Positions 52,663 to 61,742 of a stretch of 64,000 bases of DNA are shown here, one piece after another (the stretch's first letter is position 1; each line of letters starts with the position of its first letter). The notes beneath the pieces were generated by a model, which ran no database searches, had not been told where the DNA came from, and was given only the letters and a program-made list of their open reading frames with translations. This DNA is from Nocardia carnea. GTDB taxonomy: Bacteria > Actinomycetota > Actinomycetes > Mycobacteriales > Mycobacteriaceae. The stretch is taken from contig NZ_JARWNW010000132.1 of NCBI RefSeq assembly GCF_029868325.1, positions 1 through 64,000 on the forward strand, read 5' to 3'. Both the position numbers and the translations under genes were made by a program.

Positions 52663-55600
52663 ATGGGATGGAGTAACGGGCCACCCAGCTGGGCGGAGCT
52701 GGAACGGGTGCTGTCCGGTCGCGCGAAGCCGGGGCCGCCCCCCGGCGACGGTGGCGACGCTCCGGGGTGGAGCCGCAGTCGCGGTGAGTACCGGGCCGGA
52801 CCGCTGGTCCGGCCACCCGGCCCGGTGGTCCCCTACGCGGAACTGCATACGCATTCGGCGTTCAGTTTCCTCGACGGCGCCTCGCCGCCGGAGGAGATGG
52901 TCGCCGAGGCTGCGCGGCTGGGCCTGTCGGCGATCGCGCTCACCGACCACAACGGTTACTACGGGGTGGTGCGGTTCGCCGAGGCCGCGGCCGAATACGG
53001 TATGCCCACGGTGTACGGGGCGGAACTCACCCTCGTGGAAACCGTTGTACCGCCTTCCGATTCGGTGACCCGCGCCGGTTCCGTGCGGCCGGGCAGTATC
53101 GATCCGGTACTTCGCAGTGGCGCCGATTCAGCACGCAACGCATCCACCGGTCCGGTGGACACGAACTCTCCGCCCCGTACCGGCGCCCCCGATCCGGAAG
53201 GGGAACACCTGCTGGTGCTGGCGCGCGGGCAGGAAGGTTATCGGCGGCTGTCCCGGGAACTCGCGGCGGCGCATATGGCAGCGGGGGAGAAGGGGATCCT
53301 GCGTTACGACCTCGACGCGCTCACCGCGGCGGCCGGCGGGCACTGGCAGATACTCACCGGCTGCCGTAAGGGGCGCGTGCGGCGGGCGCTGGAACACGAC
53401 CTCGCGGACGGCGGGCAACCGCTGCGCACCGAAGCGGCCCTGCGTGACCTGTGCGAGCGTTTCGGCGCCGACCGGGTCGCGGTGGAACTCACCCGCTACG
53501 GACTACCGGGCGACGACGAGCGCAACAACGCACTCGCCGCGGTGGCGGAACGGGCGGGGATCCCCGTGGTGGCAACCACCGCCGCCCATTTCGCGACCCC
53601 CGGCCGCGGCCGCCGCGCCGCCGCGCTCGCCGCCATCCGGGCCCGGCGCAGCCTCGACGACCTCGCCGGCTGGCTCGCCCCCGCCGGTGGCACCCATCTG
53701 CGTTCGGGCGCGGAAATGGCCGGCCTGTTCGAGGAATTCCCGGCTGCGGTATCGAATTCGGTACTCATCGCGCAAGAGTGCGCATTCGATCTGAAGTTGA
53801 TCGCGCCGCAGCTGCCGCCGTTCGATGTGCCCGCCGGTCACGACGAGAACTCCTGGCTGCGGGAACTCACCCTGCGTGGCGCCGCCGACCGGTACGGGCC
53901 GCCCTCCCGGAACCCGGCCGCCTACCGGCAGCTCGAACACGAGCTCGCCGTGATCGAGCGACTCGGTTTCCCGGGCTATTTCCTGGTGGTACACGATATC
54001 GTCAGGTTCTGTCACGAGCACGACATCCTGTGCCAGGGGCGGGGTTCGGCCGCCAATTCCGCGGTCTGCTTCGCCATCGGGATCACCAACGTCGATCCGG
54101 TGGCCAACAAGCTGTTGTTCGAACGATTCCTCTCCCCGGAACGGGACGGGCCGCCCGATATCGATGTGGATATCGAATCGGATCGCCGCGAGGAAGCGAT
54201 CCAATACGTGTACCGCAGATACGGCCGGGAGTATGCGGCGCAGGTGGCGAACGTGATCACCTACCGCGGGAAATCCGCGGTGCGTGACGCCGCCCGCGCG
54301 CTCGGTTTCGCACCCGGCCAGCAGGACGCCTGGAGCCGGCAGGTGAGCCGGTGGACCGGAGTGGGCGCGGAAACCGGTACCGATATCCCCGCGCCGGTAC
54401 TGGAACTGGCCGCCGATATCGAAGGCCTCCCGCGGCATCTGGGAATCCATTCCGGCGGAATGGTGATCTGCGACCGCCCCATCGCCGATGTATGCCCGGT
54501 GGAATGGGCCCGGATGGCTGGGCGCAGTGTGCTGCAATGGGACAAAGACGATTGTGCGACAGCCGGTTTGGTGAAATTCGATCTCCTCGGGCTGGGGATG
54601 CTTTCCGCGCTGCACTACATGATCGACCTGGTGCGCGAGCATATCGGGGTGACGGTCGAACTGCATACCCTGGACCTCACCGAACCCGCCGTGTACGAAA
54701 TGCTGTGCCGCGCGGATTCGGTCGGGGTTTTCCAAGTGGAATCTCGTGCGCAGATGGCGACCCTGCCACGATTGAAACCGGAGAAGTTCTTCGATCTGGT
54801 GGTCGAGGTCGCGCTGATCCGGCCCGGCCCCATCCAGGGCGGCTCGGTGCATCCCTATATTCGCCGTAAAAACAAGGTGGAGAAGGTCACCTTCGAGCAC
54901 GAGGCGCTCCGGAACTCGCTCGAACGAACTCTCGGCGTACCACTGTTCCAGGAACAGTTGATGCAGATGGCGGTCGACGTCGCCGGATTCACCCCGGTGG
55001 AAGCCGACCAACTGCGCCGCGCCATGGGATCGAAACGCTCCCCGGAGAAGATGGAACGGTTACGCGACCGGCTGTACCAGGGAATGCGCGACCTGCACGG
55101 GATAACCGGCGAACTCGCCGACCGTATCTACGAGAAACTACTCGCCTTCGCGAATTTCGGTTTCCCGGAAAGTCATTCACAGAGTTTTGCGGCCCTGGTG
55201 TTCTACTCCGCCTGGTTCAAACTGCACTATCCCGCGGCGTTCTGCGCCGGATTGCTGCGGGCGCAGCCCATGGGGTTCTACTCCCCGCAGTCACTGGTCG
55301 CCGATGCCCGCCGGCACGGGGTCGCGGTCCACGGCCCGGATATCAATGCCAGCCTGGCCGAGGCCACGCTGGAACAGCAGGGCACCGAGGTGCGGCTGGG
55401 GCTGGCGGCGGTACGCGGTATCGGTTCGGATCTCGCCGGCAAAATAGTCGCGGCACGTGCGGAAAGCGGTCCCTACACGTCATTCCTCGACCTCACCGGA
55501 CGCGTGGAAATGACCGTGCCGCAAGCCGAATCGCTGGCCACTGCGGGCGCGCTCGGATGTCTCGGGTACTCGCGCCGGGAAGCATTGTGGGCGGCCGGAG

Positions 55601-56085
55601 CGGCCGCGGGTGAACGCGCCGACCGGCTCCCCGGAACCGGCGCCTCGACCAGCACACCCGCCCTACCCGGTATGAGCGACCTCGAACACGCCGCCGCCGA
55701 TGTCTGGGCCACCGGGGTCTCACCGAACAGCTATCCCACCCAATTCCTACGCCCCCGCCTCGACGCACTCGGCGTGATCCCGGCCGCCGGCCTGCTCGCG
55801 ATTCCCGACGGAACCCGGGTCCTGGTCGGCGGCGCGGTCACCCACCGGCAGCGGCCCGCCACCGCCGGCGGGGTCACCTTCCTGAATCTGGAAGACGAAA
55901 CCGGCATGGTGAACGTGGTGTGCTCGGCCGGTCTGTGGACGCGGTACCGCCGACTCGCCCAGGGGGCAACAGCGCTGCTCATCCGAGGGCGGGTACAGAA
56001 CGCCGAAGGGGCAGTGAGCATCTACGCCGAACACCTCCGCCGCCTGGATATGCGTATCGCCTCCCGCTCCCGCGACTTCCGTTAG
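52663..56085 (+). CDS. dnaE2: Error-prone DNA polymerase DnaE2
   Basis: A 1140-residue C-family polymerase that carries out SOS mutagenic synthesis with ImuA'/ImuB. Parts: a PHP domain starting YAELHTHSAFSFLDGAS (about 58-), the catalytic aspartates in PPDIDVDIESDRREE (about 498-502), fingers and thumb (VGVFQVESRAQMATLPRLKP; RPGPIQGGSVHPY) and a C-terminal OB fold (GVTFLNLEDETGMVNVV). It lacks the clamp-binding and tau-binding tail of DnaE1. A Ser/Pro/Gly-rich insert of about 45 residues (VVPPSDSVTRAGSVRPGSID ...) breaks the PHP domain after YGAELTLVE. GAGGTGG precedes the ATG. imuA'/imuB are not nearby. Confidence 0.96.
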   Translation: MGWSNGPPSWAELERVLSGRAKPGPPPGDGGDAPGWSRSRGEYRAGPLVRPPGPVVPYAELHTHSAFSFLDGASPPEEMVAEAARLGLSAIALTDHNGYYGVVRFAEAAAEYGMPTVYGAELTLVETVVPPSDSVTRAGSVRPGSIDPVLRSGADSARNASTGPVDTNSPPRTGAPDPEGEHLLVLARGQEGYRRLSRELAAAHMAAGEKGILRYDLDALTAAAGGHWQILTGCRKGRVRRALEHDLADGGQPLRTEAALRDLCERFGADRVAVELTRYGLPGDDERNNALAAVAERAGIPVVATTAAHFATPGRGRRAAALAAIRARRSLDDLAGWLAPAGGTHLRSGAEMAGLFEEFPAAVSNSVLIAQECAFDLKLIAPQLPPFDVPAGHDENSWLRELTLRGAADRYGPPSRNPAAYRQLEHELAVIERLGFPGYFLVVHDIVRFCHEHDILCQGRGSAANSAVCFAIGITNVDPVANKLLFERFLSPERDGPPDIDVDIESDRREEAIQYVYRRYGREYAAQVANVITYRGKSAVRDAARALGFAPGQQDAWSRQVSRWTGVGAETGTDIPAPVLELAADIEGLPRHLGIHSGGMVICDRPIADVCPVEWARMAGRSVLQWDKDDCATAGLVKFDLLGLGMLSALHYMIDLVREHIGVTVELHTLDLTEPAVYEMLCRADSVGVFQVESRAQMATLPRLKPEKFFDLVVEVALIRPGPIQGGSVHPYIRRKNKVEKVTFEHEALRNSLERTLGVPLFQEQLMQMAVDVAGFTPVEADQLRRAMGSKRSPEKMERLRDRLYQGMRDLHGITGELADRIYEKLLAFANFGFPESHSQSFAALVFYSAWFKLHYPAAFCAGLLRAQPMGFYSPQSLVADARRHGVAVHGPDINASLAEATLEQQGTEVRLGLAAVRGIGSDLAGKIVAARAESGPYTSFLDLTGRVEMTVPQAESLATAGALGCLGYSRREALWAAGAAAGERADRLPGTGASTSTPALPGMSDLEHAAADVWATGVSPNSYPTQFLRPRLDALGVIPAAGLLAIPDGTRVLVGGAVTHRQRPATAGGVTFLNLEDETGMVNVVCSAGLWTRYRRLAQGATALLIRGRVQNAEGAVSIYAEHLRRLDMRIASRSRDFR

Positions 56086-56151
56086 ATCGGCGCGCCGGGT
56101 TTCGGCCGTTGTTCGGGTACCGGATCCCGGAACACGCATTACGCTGCCAGC

Positions 56152-57240
56152 ATGCGAAGGCTCGGGGTGTTGTTCGTGGTCCTGTGCGGTTCGGTGTTGC
56201 TCACCGGATGCGGTGGCGGTTCCGACTCCGCCGAGGACGCGTCGTCATCGATGGAAGGCGGCGCCCCCGCCGCGACCCCGGGGTTCCGGATCCAGCAGTC
56301 GCCGGCCCGGGAACAGGCACCCGCACCGGACAACGGGCCGCAGGTCACCGACCGTAAGGAAGTCGTCACGGGGACGGTGGATCTCACCGCCGACGATCCG
56401 ATCGCCGCCGCGCAAACCCTGACCGACCGCGTGATCCGGCTGGACGGGCGGATCGATCAGCGCACCGAGAACCCCGGCACCGAGGACAATGATCCGCACG
56501 CGAATCTGGTCATCCGGATCCCGGCCGCCGAAACCGACGCGTTCATCGACGGTCTCGGGGAGGTCGGCGAGGTCACCGAGATCAGCACCAACCGCGACGA
56601 TGTCACCCTGCAGTGGCAGGATCTCGATGCCCGGATCACCGCCCTGCGTGCCTCGGTCGACCGGCTCCGCGATCTGATGGCCCGTGCCGCCAACACCGCC
56701 GACCTGATCGCCGCCGAGGAAGCCCTCGCCGACCGGCAGGCCGAACTCGACAGCCTCACCGGCCAGCGGCGCTACCTCGACGACCAGATCACCCTGTCCA
56801 CGCTGACCATCGATATCGGCACCTCCGCGGACAAGAAGGGCGATACCGGCCCCGCAAACTTCTGGGACGGTGTGGTCGACGGGTGGAACTCGCTGGTCGA
56901 CTGGTTGAAGAACGCCGTGGTGTTCGCCGGGCAGGCACTGCCGTGGCTGGGCTTCCTCGCCGTGCTCGGCGCGATCGTCGCGGCGGTCGTCCGGCTTTTC
57001 CGGGGGCGGCGCGGTAAACCCGGCACCCCCGCTGCGGTTGCACCCCGGGCGGGCACCGCAACGCCGGATGCCACCGCCGCATCGGCCGACCAGCCCGGTG
57101 CGGCCGGAAGACCCGTGGCATCGGTGGCCCAGCCCGGCGCGGCTGCCGACAAGTCCACTCGGTCTGCGGACCAGTCCGACCCTGCTGCGGACAAATCAGG
57201 TGGAGCTGGGGATCGGTCCGGTCGACCGGCCGGGGAGTAG
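56152..57240 (+). CDS. DUF4349-domain lipoprotein
   Basis: A 362-residue predicted lipoprotein: signal VLFVVLCGSVLLTGC with lipobox LLTGC (about residue 20). The DUF4349 domain (about 75-265) has VVTGTVDLTADDPIAAAQTL, ANLVIRIPAAETDAFIDGLG and VTEISTNRDDVTLQWQDLDA, then a coiled coil (RLRDLMARAANTADLIAAEE). A membrane helix (ALPWLGFLAVLGAIVAAVVR) and a repetitive Ala/Asp/Ser/Gly tail with several ADQ/ADKS units close it. Function unknown; putatively envelope-associated. Confidence 0.87.
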   Translation: MRRLGVLFVVLCGSVLLTGCGGGSDSAEDASSSMEGGAPAATPGFRIQQSPAREQAPAPDNGPQVTDRKEVVTGTVDLTADDPIAAAQTLTDRVIRLDGRIDQRTENPGTEDNDPHANLVIRIPAAETDAFIDGLGEVGEVTEISTNRDDVTLQWQDLDARITALRASVDRLRDLMARAANTADLIAAEEALADRQAELDSLTGQRRYLDDQITLSTLTIDIGTSADKKGDTGPANFWDGVVDGWNSLVDWLKNAVVFAGQALPWLGFLAVLGAIVAAVVRLFRGRRGKPGTPAAVAPRAGTATPDATAASADQPGAAGRPVASVAQPGAAADKSTRSADQSDPAADKSGGAGDRSGRPAGE

Positions 57241-57246
57241 GGCGGC

Positions 57247-57474
57247 TTGCCGGCCACCGTGCGCGCGCTGATCAAGCCGAACAGCCGCAAAGGTCCGCTC
57301 GTGGAAGAACTGCCCGACGGCACCCTGCAGCTATGGGTGCGGGCGCCGGCCGTCGAGGGGAAAGCGAACAAGGCCGCAGTCGAACTGCTCGCCGGCTATT
57401 TCGGCGTGCCCAAGAGCGCGGTACGCCTCACCGCGGGAGCCACGGCCCGGCACAAGAGATTCGAGATCGGCTGA
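57247..57474 (+). CDS. DUF167 (YggU-type) protein
   Basis: A 75-residue protein with the family signature VRAPAVEGKANKAAVELLAG and PKSAVRLTAGATARHKRFEI. DUF167 proteins are small, conserved and without a proved role. The start is TTG 57247 or GTG 57259; both follow a weak AGGG. It lies 6 bases after the DUF4349 gene, so the two share a transcript, and ends in a weak hairpin. Confidence 0.86.
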   Translation: MPATVRALIKPNSRKGPLVEELPDGTLQLWVRAPAVEGKANKAAVELLAGYFGVPKSAVRLTAGATARHKRFEIG

Positions 57475-57477
57475 TCG

Positions 57478-57501
57478 GGAAGCCGCGCCCGGGGGGCTTC
57501 C
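57478..57501. terminator. Weak hairpin between convergent genes
   Basis: GGAAGCC (57478-57484) pairs with GGCTTCC (57495-57501), loop of 10. It lies in the 103-base gap between the DUF167 gene and trmL. Short stem, no U-tract. Confidence 0.4.
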
Positions 57502-57577
57502 GGTGCCTGTGCCGGAACGGGCAGTTGCCGCGGTGGCATCACGCGATCCTGGGGCCGTGCCGGAAGTACGGCCGAGG

Positions 57578-58042
57578 CTAGACCGCGTCCGGGAAACCGT
57601 GCTGGCGCCACGCCTCGTACACCCCGACTGCTGCCGCGTTGGCGAGGTTCATCGACCGGCGTCCCGGCAGCATCGGGATACGAACCTCTTCGGTGATGTG
57701 GTCGTCGGCGAGTACGTCCGCCGGGAGCCCGGTCGGTTCGGCGCCGAAGAGCAGCACGTCACCGGGCCGGTAGGCGATCTCGGTATGCGCGGTGCCCGCC
57801 CTCGTCGTGAACGCGTACACCCGTTCGGGCCGCAGCCGCGACCAGGCGGTGGCCAGGTCCGGATGGACGGTTACCGAGGCCAGGTCGTGGTAGTCCAGTC
57901 CGGCTCTGCGCAGCTTGGCCTCCGATAAATCGAAACCGAGCGGCTCGATCAGATGTAATTCGCTGCCCGTTCCGGCGGCCAGCCGGATCGCATTACCTGT
58001 ATTACCCGGTATCCGCGGTTCGTGGAACATCAATCGGAACAC
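57578..58042 (-). CDS. trmL: tRNA (cytidine(34)-2'-O)-methyltransferase
   Basis: A 154-residue SPOUT methyltransferase that 2'-O-methylates the wobble base of Leu tRNAs with SAM. N-terminal FRLMFHEPRIPGNTGNAIRL, LHLIEPLGFDLSEAKLRRAG, the knot motifs VLLFGAEPTGLPADVL and VRIPMLPGRRSMNLANAAAV match TrmL/YibK along the full length. GTG 58042 fits the family N-terminus; ATG 58030 would remove the first strand. No clear ribosome-binding site. Confidence 0.93.
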   Translation of the reverse strand: MFRLMFHEPRIPGNTGNAIRLAAGTGSELHLIEPLGFDLSEAKLRRAGLDYHDLASVTVHPDLATAWSRLRPERVYAFTTRAGTAHTEIAYRPGDVLLFGAEPTGLPADVLADDHITEEVRIPMLPGRRSMNLANAAAVGVYEAWRQHGFPDAV

Positions 58043-58322
58043 AGCCGACCAGTCAACCAGGTGGGCTGAGGATCAGCTGAGCACAGCCCGGCGCTGGGTC
58101 GGTTTTCGGGTGGCGTACCGTTCCTCGACGGGCCGCAGGCCCGAACGGACTGCTCTGACCAGTTCAGACGCATATGGACGGCCGTTTCGCAAAGGTTCCG
58201 CGCTCCCTGCCCCGGGTACCGGAGCCGGTCGGCTGTCCCGGCGGGCACCGCGCTGCGCTGCCCTGCGCGATAGCGACGTCGGCGGTCGACAGGGCTGTCC
58301 GATCGACTCTGGAGGGAGAAAA

Positions 58323-59801
58323 ATGGCCGTGCTGGAGGGCCACGGGGGTTCTGGCGATGATGGGGTGGCAGCGGGTGATCCCGGTGGCCCGGGCGGCCTC
58401 AGCCGGCAACTGGCCAACCGGCATATCCAGCTGATCGCGATCGGCGGCGCCATCGGAACCGGACTGTTCATGGGGTCGGGTAAGACGATCTCGCTGGCCG
58501 GGCCCTCGGTGATCCTCGTCTACATGATCATCGGCTTCTTCCTCTTCTTCGTCATGCGGGCGATGGGGGAGCTGCTGCTGTCGAATTCCGGCTACAAATC
58601 GTTCGCGGATTTCGCGGGCGATCTGCTCGGCCCGTGGGCGGGGTTCTTCACCGGCTGGACGTACTGGTTCTGCTGGGTCGTCACGGGTATCGCCGATGTG
58701 GTGGCGATCGCCGGATATATCGCGTTTTGGTGGCCGGATCTGCCGCTGTGGATTCCGGCGCTGGCCTGTATCGCGGTGTTGCTGGTGTTGAATCTGCCGA
58801 CGGTGCGCGCCTTCGGGGAAACCGAGTTCTGGTTCGCGCTGATCAAGATCATCGCCATCGGTGCGCTGATCGTGACCGGCCTGGTGATGATCCTGACCGG
58901 GTTCACCGGTGACAGTGGCACGCCGGCTTCGCTGGCAAACCTGTGGAACGACGGCGGTTTCTTCCCGACCGGCCCGATGGGCTTCGTCGCCGGGTTCCAG
59001 ATCGCGGTATTCGCTTTCGTCGGTATCGAGCTGGTGGGCACCACCGCCGCCGAAACCAAGAACCCCGAGCAGACCCTGCCCCGCGCGGTGAACTCGATCC
59101 CGGTCCGGATCCTGCTCTTCTATGTCGGCGCCCTGGTCGTGATCTGCGCGGTGACCCCGTGGCGTCAGGTATCGCCGGACGAAAGCCCGTTCGTGGCGAT
59201 GTTCACCCTCGCCGGCCTCGGTATTGCCGCGAGCGTGGTCAACTTCGTGGTGCTGACCAGCGCGACCTCCAGCGCCAACTCGGGTATCTACTCGACCTCA
59301 CGCATGGTGTTCGGCCTCGCGGGTGAAGGTAACGCGCCCGCGGTATTCGGGAAATTGTCTCCGCGCCGGGTCCCGGCCAACGCGCTGCGTTTCTCCTGTG
59401 CGTTCCTGCTGATCGGCGTGGTGCTGCTCTATGCCGGGCAGTCGATCGTCGAAGCGTTCACTGTCGTCACGACCATCTCGTCGCTGTGCTTCATGTTCGT
59501 CTGGACGATGATCCTGGCCAGCTACCTCGCCTACCGCAAACGCCGGCCGCAGCTGCACGCCGCCTCGACGTTCAAGATGCCCGGCGGAATCCCGATGGTC
59601 TGGGCTGTGCTGGCGTTCTTCGTTTTCATCGTCTGGGCGCTCACCCAGGAGAGCGATACTCTGCAGGCACTGCTGGTGACGCCGATCTGGTTCATCGTCC
59701 TGGCGATCGCTTACCTGTTCGTGCGGCGCAGCCCGCACCACGCGGAGCTGCGGAAACAGCATCAGGAAAAGGTTCTTGCGGAGACCGCTGCCCTGCGCTG
59801 A
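58323..59801 (+). CDS. Amino-acid permease, CycA/AAT family
   Basis: A 492-residue APC-family importer with 12 helices. The first helix reads LIAIGGAIGTGLFMGSGKTI, the AAT-family motif, then YMIIGFFLFFVMRAMGELLL, GWTYWFCWVVTGIADVVAIA and ELVGTTAAETKNPEQTLPRA. This pattern fits the D-serine/D-alanine/glycine (CycA) and GABA/proline groups; GITDxVA near the third helix favours CycA. GGAGGGAGAAAA precedes the ATG. The 280 bases upstream (58043-58322) hold no gene and no riboswitch that I recognise. Confidence 0.92.
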   Translation: MAVLEGHGGSGDDGVAAGDPGGPGGLSRQLANRHIQLIAIGGAIGTGLFMGSGKTISLAGPSVILVYMIIGFFLFFVMRAMGELLLSNSGYKSFADFAGDLLGPWAGFFTGWTYWFCWVVTGIADVVAIAGYIAFWWPDLPLWIPALACIAVLLVLNLPTVRAFGETEFWFALIKIIAIGALIVTGLVMILTGFTGDSGTPASLANLWNDGGFFPTGPMGFVAGFQIAVFAFVGIELVGTTAAETKNPEQTLPRAVNSIPVRILLFYVGALVVICAVTPWRQVSPDESPFVAMFTLAGLGIAASVVNFVVLTSATSSANSGIYSTSRMVFGLAGEGNAPAVFGKLSPRRVPANALRFSCAFLLIGVVLLYAGQSIVEAFTVVTTISSLCFMFVWTMILASYLAYRKRRPQLHAASTFKMPGGIPMVWAVLAFFVFIVWALTQESDTLQALLVTPIWFIVLAIAYLFVRRSPHHAELRKQHQEKVLAETAALR

Positions 59802-59893
59802 ATCGACCTCGACGGGCGATATCTGGGCGCGGCGCTCCCTTCCGGCCATCGGGGCGGGAGGACGGCACCGGCCGCGTCTGGAACAATCGCACC

Positions 59894-60220
59894 GTGGCCG
59901 ACGCCGAGACTGTGACCGAGGGCGAGCCCGGCAGCGGTAACCGCCTGGCCGGGTTCCTGCGCTGCCATCTGCCGATGGTGGTGGTTGTCGCGGTGATCGC
60001 GGTCGCCGTTGTCTTCGTCGCGCAGGACCGGTGGCGGCGCGGCGCCATCTTCTTCGGCGGCGCGACACTCATCGCCGCCGCATTCCGGCTGTGCCTGCCC
60101 ACGGTGCGGGTGGGATTGCTGGCGGTGCGCAGCAAACCGTTCGACGTGGGCGCACTCACCCTGCTGGGCAGCGTGATCGTGTTCCTTGCCGCCACTATCA
60201 ATACGCTCGGCGTGAGCTGA
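59894..60220 (+). CDS. DUF3017 small membrane protein
   Basis: A 108-residue protein with three membrane helices: PMVVVVAVIAVAVVFVAQD, GAIFFGGATLIAAAFRLCLP and VGALTLLGSVIVFLAATINT. The spacing with a WRRG loop and RVGLLAVRSKPFDV between is that of DUF3017, common in actinobacteria. No known role. GTG start. It converges on metX. Confidence 0.85.
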   Translation: MADAETVTEGEPGSGNRLAGFLRCHLPMVVVVAVIAVAVVFVAQDRWRRGAIFFGGATLIAAAFRLCLPTVRVGLLAVRSKPFDVGALTLLGSVIVFLAATINTLGVS

Positions 60221-60248
60221 GACCGGGAGCCGGATACCGCCCCACCCC

Positions 60249-60297
60249 GGGGGCTGTCGCCGGACGGAGCCGCCGGTGAGGCGAAGGCGACAACCCC
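60249..60297. terminator. Bidirectional hairpin between DUF3017 and metX
   Basis: GGGGGCTGTCGCC (60249-60261) and GGCGACAACCCC (60286-60297) pair with one mismatch around a 24-base, GC-rich loop. The genes converge here. Confidence 0.5.
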
Positions 60298-60300
60298 GCG

Positions 60301-61446
60301 TCAGCGGTGCGTGCGGGCCAGGCCCATCGTCTGGACCAGCAGCTTGCCGATGGCTTCGGCCTCGGTGAGAAACGCATCGTGACCGTCGCGGGACGAGATG
60401 ACCTCGAAATGCCGGCACCCCGCCAGCCCCTCGGCCAATTCCCGCTGGGTGTGCAGCGGGTACAGCCGGTCGGAGTCGATCCCGCCCACAATGCACGGCA
60501 CCTCGGCGCGCGCCATCGCCGCCTCGATCCCGCCGCGCCCGCGGCCGATATCGTGCCGGTTCATCGCCTCGCTGAGCAGCACATAAGTGGCCGGGTCGAA
60601 CCGTTTGCACAGTTTCTCGGCCTGGTATTCGAGATAGCTCTGCACCGCGTACCGGCCGCCGTCCCAGGGGTCCTCACCGGCCTGCGGGCTGTTGGCGAAC
60701 CGGCTGTCCAGCTCGACCTCCGTGCGGTAGGTGAGATGCGCGATCCGCCGGGCGATACCCATTCCGGCCATCGGCGCCCGGCCGGTGCCGTGGTAGTTAC
60801 CGCCCTGCCAGTCGGGGTCGCCGGTGATGGCGGCGATCTGGGTGGTCTGCGTGCCGATCTGATCCGCTGTCGCGCGGGCACCGACGGCGAGGACCAGGGC
60901 CGCGGCCAGCCGCTCCGGGGCGCACAGCATCCACTCGAGGACCCGCATCCCGCCCATCGAACCGCCGATCGCCGCGGCCAGCCGGTCGATACCGAGCAGG
61001 TCGAACAGCCGCAACTCGGCACTCACCTGGTCGCGGATGGAGATCTCCGGGAAGCGTGCCCCCCACGGCGCGCCGTCGGGCGCCGGGGAACCGGGGCCGG
61101 TGCTGCCCTGACAGCCACCGAGCACATTGGTGGCGACCACACACCATTCGTCGGTGTCGATCGGCGCACCCGGCCCGACCATCCCGTTCCACCATCCGGG
61201 TTGCGGATGCTCGGCATCGGGTTCGCCGACCACATGGGAATCACCGGTCAGCGCGTGCTCGATCAGCACCACGTTGTCCATGGCCGGGGACAGTTCGCCC
61301 CAGCGCTGGACGACCAGTTCGACCGCCGGTAGCCGGGCCCCGTTCTCCAGGGTGAGTTCGCCGATCTCGATTACGCCGACGGTGCCGTCGGCCGGTGGTA
61401 GCTGCGCCACGGGAACGGCCGTGGTCTGTTCGGTGCTCACCTTCAC
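60301..61446 (-). CDS. metX: Homoserine O-acetyltransferase
   Basis: A 381-residue alpha/beta-hydrolase that makes O-acetylhomoserine for methionine synthesis. Catalytic triad: S163 in [15 protein letters not shown], Asp in [20 protein letters not shown] and His in [12 protein letters not shown]. Also present are [27 protein letters not shown] (oxyanion) and [23 protein letters not shown] 61446 has GGCGGAAG seven bases upstream; GTG 61440 is also possible. The start overlaps the stop of a 57-codon frame (GTGA), which lies between the gene and a SAM-IV riboswitch. No metY/metC is next to it. Confidence 0.95.
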   Translation of the reverse strand: MKVSTEQTTAVPVAQLPPADGTVGVIEIGELTLENGARLPAVELVVQRWGELSPAMDNVVLIEHALTGDSHVVGEPDAEHPQPGWWNGMVGPGAPIDTDEWCVVATNVLGGCQGSTGPGSPAPDGAPWGARFPEISIRDQVSAELRLFDLLGIDRLAAAIGGSMGGMRVLEWMLCAPERLAAALVLAVGARATADQIGTQTTQIAAITGDPDWQGGNYHGTGRAPMAGMGIARRIAHLTYRTEVELDSRFANSPQAGEDPWDGGRYAVQSYLEYQAEKLCKRFDPATYVLLSEAMNRHDIGRGRGGIEAAMARAEVPCIVGGIDSDRLYPLHTQRELAEGLAGCRHFEVISSRDGHDAFLTEAEAIGKLLVQTMGLARTHR

Positions 61447-61616
61447 GCGATGGCTTCCGCCCGCTGGGCCGCGACCGGCGGCGATAGCCTGACCATATGA
61501 GTCACGGCCGTGAGGTGGGCGGGGGTACTGCCATCGGTCATCTCGTGCTCCAGAAAATAGGGGGTTGCTCGCCGCGATACGGAGTGCCAGGGCCGAGGCG
61601 ACCAGCACCGGCACAT
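61443..61616 (-). CDS. 57-residue small reading frame between riboswitch and metX
   Basis: ATG at 61616 with a consensus AGGAGG (61625-61630) exactly eight bases upstream. It begins [16 protein letters not shown] and ends [15 protein letters not shown]; its TGA overlaps the metX GTG. Translation of this frame would deliver ribosomes straight to metX. Two Cys and two Trp fall in the first ten residues. A second start (ATG at 61541, with GGAG six bases before) would give 32 residues, [12 protein letters not shown] onwards. No homologue is known to me, and coding status is inferred from the signal, spacing and coupling only. Confidence 0.6.
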   Translation of the reverse strand: MCRCWSPRPWHSVSRRATPYFLEHEMTDGSTPAHLTAVTHMVRLSPPVAAQRAEAIA

Positions 61617-61630
61617 AACGGCGACCTCCT

Positions 61631-61742
61631 GACATGCGCTTGCTCCCGGCTTTCGGAAGCCCGGTCATCACCCGGAGCACCCCACCGCAGCTGGAGGGTT
61701 GCCGGCCAGCGAGCCGGGGCTTGACGCTGGCACTCATGACCT
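61631..61742 (-). ncRNA. SAM-IV riboswitch
   Basis: On the minus strand the order is GGTCATGAGTGCCAGCGTCA, GCCCCGGCTCGCTGGCCGGC, AACCCTCCAGCTGCGGTGGG, GTGCTCCGGGTGATGACC. P1 pairs GGTCAT with ATGACC, P2 pairs GCCAGC with GCTGGC, and GGCAACCCTCC...GGTGGGGTGC is the conserved SAM-binding core of the actinobacterial SAM-IV class. A 3' hairpin (GGCTT/AAGCC) and GCAAGCGC for the pseudoknot follow. It ends right at the AGGAGG of the small frame before metX, so ligand binding probably hides that site. Confidence 0.92.

Noticed and set aside
58043-58322. Glycine riboswitch upstream of the CycA-like permease
   Set aside because: The conserved glycine-riboswitch core could not be found in these 280 bases.
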